64,000 nucleotides of DNA from Devosia sp. SD17-2 (GTDB taxonomy: Bacteria > Pseudomonadota > Alphaproteobacteria > Rhizobiales > Devosiaceae), in NCBI RefSeq assembly GCF_029201565.1, contig NZ_CP104002.1, positions 2,125,001 through 2,189,000 of the forward strand. The letters are read 5' to 3'. The notes under the pieces are model-generated. The model was given only the letters and a program-made list of their open reading frames with translations. It was not told where the DNA came from and ran no database searches. The translations under genes were made by a program, and so were the position numbers. This document shows, piece by piece, positions 58,936 through 64,000 of the stretch (position 1 is the stretch's first letter; the number at the start of each line of letters is the position of its first letter).

Positions 58936-59865
58936 ATGCTTGAGCTGCTGGCCGACCCCAATGTGTGGGTTGCCTTTGCCACCCTGACGGTCATGGAGAT
59001 CGTCCTTGGCATCGATAATATCGTCTTCATTTCGGTTCTGGTTTCGCGCCTGCCGCGCGAACAGGCCGAGTTCGCCCGCAAGCTCGGCATTGGCCTGGCG
59101 CTGGTTTTCCGCATCATCCTCCTGTTCCTGATCAGCTGGATCGTTCAGCTGCAGGACCCCGTGTTTTCCGCCTTTGGCCAGGACTTCTCCTGGAAGGATA
59201 TCATCCTGCTCGCTGGTGGCGGCTTCCTCATCTACAAGGCCACCCATGAGATGCATGCGGCCATCGAGGGTACGCATGAGGAAACCCTGACGGGCGCCGC
59301 TCAGGCATCTCTTCAGGCCATCCTCGTCCAGATCGTCGTGATCGACATGGTCTTTTCCATCGACTCGATCATCACGGCCGTGGGCATGGTGCCCGCCGAT
59401 CAGGTCGCCGTCATGATCGCCGCCGTGCTCGTTGCCGTTGCGGTGATGTTTGTTGCCTCCGGTCCAATCGCAAAATTCGTGTCCGATCATCCGACCACGA
59501 AAATGCTGGCGCTGGCCTTCCTGTTGCTGATCGGCGTGACGCTGGTCGCCGACGGCCTCGGCTTCCACATTCCCAAGGGCTATATCTATTCGGCCATGGC
59601 CTTCTCGGTGCTGGTCGAAGCGGTCAACATCTTTGCCAAGCAGCGCAAAATGCGGGGCGGCGCGTCCCATCGCCATGAAGTGACGCCGTTCACCGGGGAC
59701 ACCGGTTCCGTATCCGCCGCCGAGGGCCTTGCTGCCGTCACCAACAGGGGCCGCGCACCAACGCCGGTCGCTTCGGTACCCCCGGCCGCAGAACCGCGAA
59801 AAACCCGCCCGCTTGCCCAATCTCGCCCAAAATCTGCACCGAGAAAGCCGAAGGCTCCCCGATGA
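58936..59865 (+). CDS. TerC family integral membrane protein
   Basis: 309 residues. Seven or so TM helices with the TerC hallmarks: VMEIVLGIDNIVFISVLVSRLP near the N-terminus and VVIDMVFSIDSIITAVGM in the middle (membrane-embedded Asp residues thought to bind metal, probably manganese export or tellurium resistance in relatives). A 70-residue polar, Pro/Arg/Lys-rich tail follows the last helix (residues about 240-309), longer than usual. The stop overlaps the next gene by four bases. Upstream palindrome may regulate it. Confidence 0.87.
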   Translation: MLELLADPNVWVAFATLTVMEIVLGIDNIVFISVLVSRLPREQAEFARKLGIGLALVFRIILLFLISWIVQLQDPVFSAFGQDFSWKDIILLAGGGFLIYKATHEMHAAIEGTHEETLTGAAQASLQAILVQIVVIDMVFSIDSIITAVGMVPADQVAVMIAAVLVAVAVMFVASGPIAKFVSDHPTTKMLALAFLLLIGVTLVADGLGFHIPKGYIYSAMAFSVLVEAVNIFAKQRKMRGGASHRHEVTPFTGDTGSVSAAEGLAAVTNRGRAPTPVASVPPAAEPRKTRPLAQSRPKSAPRKPKAPR

Positions 59866-60833
59866 ATAACGCCGTTGTAATCAATCAGACTGGTGGTCCA
59901 GACGTCCTTACCCTGCAGGACTGGCCGATCGATGCGCCCGGGCCCGGTCAGGCGCGCATCCGGCACACCGCCATCGGCCTCAATTTCATCGACACCTATC
60001 AGCGCTCCGGCCTTTATCCCATGCCCCTGCCATTCGTCGGCGGCAATGAAGGGGCGGGGGTGGTCACAGCGCTCGGCCCCGACGTAACCGGTCTCAGCGT
60101 CGGACAGCGCGTCTGCTATCAGGGCCAGATCGGTGCCTATGCCGAGGAGCGGCTCGTTTCGGCAGATCGTCTCGTCCCGATCCCGGACGATATCGACGAT
60201 GAAACCGCAGCCTCCGTCATGCTCAAGGGCCTTACCGCCTATTACCTGCTGTTCAAGACCTGGCCGGTGCAGCAGGGCGAAACCATCCTCTGGCACGCCG
60301 CGGCCGGCGGCACCGGTCTCATCGCCACCCAATGGGCGAAATCCCTCGGCGCCACGGTCATCGGCACCGCGGGAGGCCCGGACAAGGTGGCGCTCGCCCT
60401 TGCCCATGGCTGCGATCACGTCATCGACTATCGCGCCGAGGCTTTCGCGCCAAAAGTGCGCGAGCTCACCGGGGGCCGGGGCGTGGACGTCGTCTATGAC
60501 GGCGTGGGCAAGGACACTTTCGAAGCGTCTCTCGACTGCCTGCGGCCGCGCGGCCTGATGGCCAGCTTCGGCAATGCCTCGGGCGTTGTTTCCATCCCGG
60601 ACCTGACAGTCCTCTCTCGAAAGGGCTCGCTCTTTGTGACCCGTCCGACCGGGGCGCATTATCTCGCAGCGCGTGAGGACCTGCTCGCTGGCGCCGAAGC
60701 GCTCTTCGCCGCGATCCGCAGCGGCGCCATCAAGGTGGAAGCCGGCCGACGCTTCGCCCTGGCCGATGCCGCAGACGCGCACCGGGCCCTCGAAGGTCGC
60801 GAGACCACCGGCTCTGTCGTGCTGATTCCATAA
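59862..60833 (+). CDS. Quinone oxidoreductase (zeta-crystallin-like MDR)
   Basis: 323 residues; NADPH-dependent reductase of quinones or alpha,beta-unsaturated carbonyls. GroES-like N-domain with GLNFIDTYQRSGLYP and GNEGAGVV; Rossmann domain with the nucleotide motif HAAAGGTGLIATQWAK; no zinc-binding cysteine pairs, as expected for the QOR branch. ATG overlaps the terC stop, implying coupling. Resembles E. coli QorA. Confidence 0.92.
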   Translation: MNNAVVINQTGGPDVLTLQDWPIDAPGPGQARIRHTAIGLNFIDTYQRSGLYPMPLPFVGGNEGAGVVTALGPDVTGLSVGQRVCYQGQIGAYAEERLVSADRLVPIPDDIDDETAASVMLKGLTAYYLLFKTWPVQQGETILWHAAAGGTGLIATQWAKSLGATVIGTAGGPDKVALALAHGCDHVIDYRAEAFAPKVRELTGGRGVDVVYDGVGKDTFEASLDCLRPRGLMASFGNASGVVSIPDLTVLSRKGSLFVTRPTGAHYLAAREDLLAGAEALFAAIRSGAIKVEAGRRFALADAADAHRALEGRETTGSVVLIP

Positions 60834-60890
60834 TCGAGACGGCGCTGCCGGTTCGTCCGGCGGCGTCACACCTGCTGCGATAAAATGGAA

Positions 60891-60980
60891 TGGCGGGTAG
60901 AGAGGGATTCGAACCCCCGGAAGGCTTGCACCTTCGCCGGTTTTCAAGACCGGAGCAATCAACCACTCTGCCATCTACCC
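60891..60980 (-). tRNA. tRNA-Ser (anticodon UGA)
   Basis: 90-base class II tRNA on the minus strand. Acceptor GGGTAGA/TCTACCC, anticodon stem CCGGT/ACCGG with loop CTTGAAA (anticodon TGA), long variable arm, T-loop GGTTCGAATC, discriminator G and encoded CCA. Confidence 0.96.
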
Positions 60981-61132
60981 GTGCCCAGCCGTTTAGCCGG
61001 GCGAAGGTGCGCTGTCCAGTGGTCAGATGCCGGAGCGCGGCAGATCAGCCGAGTGTCCACGCCTACAGTTGCATTGCAGCGCAACGCTCGCTACAGCCTT
61101 GCCACCAATCAGGCGGATGACAGGTGGGTGCC

Positions 61133-61369
61133 ATGAGCCGCAAGGAATTCGACGCGTCGCGCATGCGGCGGGCAAAACGCATTTTGGTCCGCTACGGGCT
61201 GACGGTGTTGACGGCCGAAAAGATGAAGGTTCACGGGCAGCCCGGCGGTCATGCGCTGCGCGATGACAAGAGCTACAAAATCATCCTTGGGGGCGAGCCG
61301 AAACCCTTTTCGGCTACTCTGGAAGATATTGAGGCTTATATCGAAAAGCTCGAGGCGGGCGAAGAATAG
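61133..61369 (+). CDS. Hypothetical protein (78 aa)
   Basis: Opening MSRKEFDASRMRRAKRILVRYGLTVLTAEKMKVHGQ is basic; the C-terminal half is acidic (LEDIEAYIEKLEAGEE). No signal peptide or membrane segment. ATG 61133 has AGGTGG upstream; a GTG at 61124 would overlap that. No family recognised. Composition and codon pattern look coding. Confidence 0.6.
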   Translation: MSRKEFDASRMRRAKRILVRYGLTVLTAEKMKVHGQPGGHALRDDKSYKIILGGEPKPFSATLEDIEAYIEKLEAGEE

Positions 61370-61487
61370 GTGGCGCTGCTGGACGTGGCAAGCAGCGCCA
61401 TGACCCGACTTGGCACATTCTGTTATTTAAACGGTAACGGGAATCGCCGCACACTGAGCCCGTAGGCTCACAATGGAGGCGCGTATC

Positions 61488-61664
61488 GTGTTTACTCTCA
61501 TCAACGCCGACGCCGACGAAGACGACGCCGAAATCACCGATCCCCAGGAAATCGCAGAGTTGTTTGCGGCCATCGCTGCCGTGGCAATCGAGAGCCTTGG
61601 CGCGTCCCAGGTTCGGGAGCTGTTCGATGCCGTGGTCGAGCAGGAGGGTCGTGAACCCAACTAG
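61488..61664 (+). CDS. Small acidic hypothetical protein (58 aa)
   Basis: MFTLINADADEDDAEITDPQEIAELFAAIAAVAIESLGASQVRELFDAVVEQEG, rich in Asp, Glu and Ala, predicted helical. The GTG at 61488 is preferred because GGAGG (61475-61479) precedes it by eight bases; the earlier ATG 61473 overlaps that site. No family recognised; it lies ahead of the pxp operon and may or may not be cotranscribed. Confidence 0.5.
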   Translation: MFTLINADADEDDAEITDPQEIAELFAAIAAVAIESLGASQVRELFDAVVEQEGREPN

Positions 61665-61688
61665 GGCCTTGATCTGAGGATAAAGGCC

Positions 61689-61710
61689 GGTGCCGCCACA
61701 AGGCGGCGCC
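61689..61710 (+). other. Stem-loop upstream of pxpB
   Basis: 9-bp stem GGTGCCGCC/GGCGGCGCC with ACAA loop (one T-G pair), no T-tract; 71 bases before pxpB. Confidence 0.4.
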
Positions 61711-61780
61711 GCAAGAAGGGAAGCCCGCCCGCCTAGCGCAACAGGGCTGAAGCAACGCCCTGGAGAGTACGGGATTTCCG

Positions 61781-62440
61781 ATGATGTCGATTGCCCCGAC
61801 AAGGCGGATGATCGTGCCTATGGGGGATTGCGGAATTCTCGTGCGCTTTGCAGCGCAGCTCGATGAGGCTGCCAATGCCGCCGCCATCGCATTCGCCGAC
61901 ACTCTGCTCGCTTCTCCGCCTGCGGGCGTCGAGGAGGTCGTGCCGAGCCTCGTCTCGGTATTTCTGCGCTACGATCCGCTCCACACCGATTTTGACACCG
62001 TCTGCGGCGAGCTACGCCTGCAACTGACCGGGCAACACAGTGCCCGGGCGCCGGATACCCACACGATCGGGATCATATTTGGCGGTTCCGACGGACCTGA
62101 TCTTGCCGAGGTCGCGGGTGCATTGGCCCTCGATCCCGCGAGTTTCATCGCTCGCCACAATGCGGCGCCGCTCCGCGTGCTGGCGACAGGTTTTGCGCCC
62201 GGTTTTGTCTACTGCGGCTTTCACCCCGATGATCTCATCCTGCCGCGCAGGCAGAATGTGCGGCCGATGGTGCCGGCGGGCAGCGTGCTCTTTGCGGCTG
62301 GGCAGACGGCTATCGCGGCCACCGATATTCCCACCGGCTGGCACGTGATCGGCAGGACCGATTTTCGCAATTTCGACGCCCGCACCGATCCGCCCACCCA
62401 GCTGCGGGCGGGCGATTTCTTGACCTTCGAGGCTCGGTGA
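61781..62440 (+). CDS. pxpB: 5-oxoprolinase subunit PxpB (KipI-like)
   Basis: 219 residues. PxpA, PxpB and PxpC together open 5-oxoproline to glutamate with ATP. The CT_C_D-domain motifs GDCGILVRF near the start, VPSLVSVFLRYDP, and FAPGFVYCGFHPDDL around residue 144 are family signatures, followed by PRRQNVRPMVPAGSVLFAAGQTAI. ATG 61781 (or 61784, MSIAPT). The stop overlaps pxpC by one base. Confidence 0.9.
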   Translation: MMSIAPTRRMIVPMGDCGILVRFAAQLDEAANAAAIAFADTLLASPPAGVEEVVPSLVSVFLRYDPLHTDFDTVCGELRLQLTGQHSARAPDTHTIGIIFGGSDGPDLAEVAGALALDPASFIARHNAAPLRVLATGFAPGFVYCGFHPDDLILPRRQNVRPMVPAGSVLFAAGQTAIAATDIPTGWHVIGRTDFRNFDARTDPPTQLRAGDFLTFEAR

Positions 62441-63339
62441 TGACGCGGTTACGTATTGATCGCGCCGGTCCACTGGTCAGCCTTCAGGATCCTGGCCGGT
62501 TCGGCATGCTCAGCCATGGCATCAGCGCATCGGGACCCATGGATACCAAGAGCTTCGCCCGGGCCGGCCGCTGGGCGGGAGCCAGTGACGCGTCTGGCGT
62601 CGAATTCACCATGGCTGGCCTTGATCTCACTGTCCTCGATGGCGAAACCTTCGCCGGTTGGGACGGCGGAGGCTTTACGATCGGTCTCAATGGCGAGCTT
62701 CTCGACTGGCCCGGACAGACGCGGCTCGTTGCCGGCGACAGGCTCACCATCTCGGCGGGCCCCTATGGCAATTACGGCTATCTGCGGTTTGGCGGCCGGC
62801 TTGAAGTGAAGCCCGTGCTCGGCAGCATCGCCACCAGTACGCGGGCGCGTCTGGGTGGCCTCTCCGGTAAAACCCTTGCCGCTGGCGACGAACTGGTGCT
62901 TGAGGGCGAGGGCGGGGAGCCTCAGGCACCGGAGCCGATAGCCGTCGACGAGGGCCCGATCCGCTTTGTGTGGGGCCTCCACGCGGAAATGTTCTCTCCC
63001 GATGTGCGGCAGGCGTTTGTTGCAGCGGAGTTCAGGACCACGCCGACCATGGACCGCATGGGTGTACGCCTCGGCGACCCCGGCGGGGTCTTTGCCAACG
63101 AAAAGATCCTCTCGCTCGTGTCCGACCCGGTCGTGTCTGGCGACATCCAGATTCTGGGGGACGGGACCCCGATCGTGCTGATGCGGGATCACCAGCCCAC
63201 GGGCGGCTATCCGCGGATCGGTACCGTCATCTCGGTCGACCTCTCGCGTTTCGCGCAGATCAGGCCCAATCGTGCCGTATCCTTCACCCCCGTCAGCCTC
63301 GCGAACGCGCATCGGATATTGCGGAGCCAATTGCCATGA
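62440..63339 (+). CDS. pxpC: 5-oxoprolinase subunit PxpC (biotin-dependent carboxylase-like)
   Basis: 299 residues with the CT_A_B-domain pattern: SLQDPGRFGMLSHGISASGPMDTKSFARAGRW, LEFT-like VEFTMAGLDL, GPYGNYGYLRFGG and FRTTPTMDRMGVRL, ending in DHQPTGGYPRIGTVISVDLSRFAQIRPN. ATG 62440 overlaps the pxpB stop, and the end overlaps pxpA by four bases, so all three are one translational unit. Confidence 0.92.
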   Translation: MTRLRIDRAGPLVSLQDPGRFGMLSHGISASGPMDTKSFARAGRWAGASDASGVEFTMAGLDLTVLDGETFAGWDGGGFTIGLNGELLDWPGQTRLVAGDRLTISAGPYGNYGYLRFGGRLEVKPVLGSIATSTRARLGGLSGKTLAAGDELVLEGEGGEPQAPEPIAVDEGPIRFVWGLHAEMFSPDVRQAFVAAEFRTTPTMDRMGVRLGDPGGVFANEKILSLVSDPVVSGDIQILGDGTPIVLMRDHQPTGGYPRIGTVISVDLSRFAQIRPNRAVSFTPVSLANAHRILRSQLP

Positions 63340-64000
63340 CGACAATCGATCTCAACGCCGATCTCGGCGAGGGCGTGGGCACGGACGACGACCTGCTCGA
63401 TATCGTCTCCAGCGCCTCCATCGCCGGGGGCGGCCACGCCGGTGACGCGGCGACGATCCGGCATGTGCTCAAGAAGTGCAAGGCGCGGGGCGTGCGGGCC
63501 GGGGCGCATCCCGGCTATGTCGATCGCGCCCGGTTCGGGCGATTTCGCCTCGTCGTGCCGCTCGATACACTGCTGTCACAGGTGCGGGACCAGATCTTTC
63601 TCGTGCGCTATATCGCCGAGGAAGTCGGTGTGCCGCTGTCCTACGTCAAGCTGCATGGCGCCCTTGCCAATCAAACGGCCGAAGAGCTGGCCTTCGCCGT
63701 CGCGATTTTTGCCTCCATTCAGGCAATGGATGCAAAGATCGCCGTCCTTGCCCTCGACAATAGCGAACAGGTTCGGGCCGCCAATGCCGTTGGCGCCCCG
63801 CTGATCCGCGAGGCCTATGCCGATCGCGCCTACACGGCCGAGGGTCTGCTGGTCGCCCGGAGCGAGCCGGGTGCCGTCATCGAGGATACTGAGGCCGTTA
63901 TCGCCCGCTGCCTGCGTCTGGCGCTGGCCGGAGAGATCGTGGCTATTGATGGGACGGTTCTGAAATCAAAGGCGCGATCGATATGCCTGCATGGCGATAC
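63336..64000 (+). CDS. pxpA: 5-oxoprolinase subunit PxpA (LamB/YcsF family), 5' part
   Basis: Starts at ATG 63336 over the pxpC stop and runs off the end after 221 codons of an expected 245-255. MTTIDLNADLGEG is the family's opening motif; AGAHPGYVDRARFGR, YVKLHGALANQ, ADRAYTAEGLLVARSEPGAVI and the final SICLHGD follow. The usual ACGFHAGD is here AGGGHAGD, and VKPHGALYN is VKLHGALAN, so the sequence is a divergent member. The C-terminal 25-35 residues are outside the window. Confidence 0.92.
   Translation, partial: MTTIDLNADLGEGVGTDDDLLDIVSSASIAGGGHAGDAATIRHVLKKCKARGVRAGAHPGYVDRARFGRFRLVVPLDTLLSQVRDQIFLVRYIAEEVGVPLSYVKLHGALANQTAEELAFAVAIFASIQAMDAKIAVLALDNSEQVRAANAVGAPLIREAYADRAYTAEGLLVARSEPGAVIEDTEAVIARCLRLALAGEIVAIDGTVLKSKARSICLHGD

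Noticed and set aside
59586..60974. 462-codon minus-strand frame across qor and tRNA-Ser
   Set aside because: Antisense of two supported features; begins within the tRNA.
60885..61136. Plus-strand frame MEWRVERDSNPRKACTFAGF
   Set aside because: Antisense translation of tRNA-Ser, a known artefact.

Overview
The window looks like a piece of chromosome from an alphaproteobacterium of the Hyphomicrobiales, probably a Devosia-like organism. This rests on gene content and order (clpP-clpX-lon-hupB, a complete nuoA-N cluster followed by birA, rnj and a DUF1467 gene, proS-lolC-lolD, ppiB near queA and tgt, sdhE-mfd), on an IalB-type secreted protein and on an Omp25/31-like barrel family; it is GC-rich throughout. 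The genus is an inference. No ribosomal operon, prophage or CRISPR array is visible.

Layout. 1-4.6 kb: proteostasis block (3' end of clpP, clpX, lon). 4.6-6.4 kb: a TetA-like MFS pump and HU. 6.4-7.5 kb: tRNA-Val and a duplicated tRNA-Asp unit with its own promoters and terminators. 7.6-10.8 kb: an exported MsrA and three tandem small outer-membrane barrel proteins, each with a strong terminator. 11.1-26.5 kb: respiratory complex I operon nuoA-N with an extra small membrane-protein gene between nuoE and nuoF and a NuoE carrying a long C-terminal extension; birA and rnj follow. 29.5-32.6 kb: an intact-looking IS66-family element (2796 bp, 13-bp perfect terminal repeats, 8-bp target duplication) interrupting a MmcQ/YjbR-family gene whose reading frame is restored exactly if the element and one target copy are removed; the element carries a 100-codon passenger reading frame behind tnpC. 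32.9-43.4 kb: proS, lolCD, ppiB, a YdcZ-type membrane protein, queA, exoD, a secreted hypothetical, tgt, pgi and map. 43.4-51.6 kb: membrane protein, DHA2-type MFS pump, tRNA-Lys, SPOR-like protein, glmU-glmS and a UbiH-type hydroxylase. 51.7-58.8 kb: IalB-like protein, the leftward sdhE-mfd pair, a GC-rich repeat cluster, and recG. 58.9-64 kb: TerC-family protein and quinone oxidoreductase, tRNA-Ser, two small hypothetical genes, and the start of a 5-oxoprolinase operon pxpB-pxpC-pxpA (pxpA runs off the end).

Functionally the window is mostly core housekeeping: proteolysis, complex I, tRNA queuosine modification (queA, tgt), lipoprotein release (LolCD), UDP-GlcNAc synthesis (GlmS, GlmU) and repair (Mfd, RecG). 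Many genes overlap by a few bases (nuoA/B, C/D, D/E, H/I, L/M, proS/lolC/lolD, queA/exoD, sdhE/mfd, terC/qor, pxpB/C/A), which points to translational coupling. The only clearly mobile DNA is the IS66 element. No multi-gene system of unknown kind was recognised; the most unusual items are the IS66 passenger frame and its clean insertion, a terminator-like hairpin in front of the interrupted yjbR gene, the NuoE extension, a TGT lacking most of its zinc ligands, and an 18-bp perfect palindrome in front of terC.
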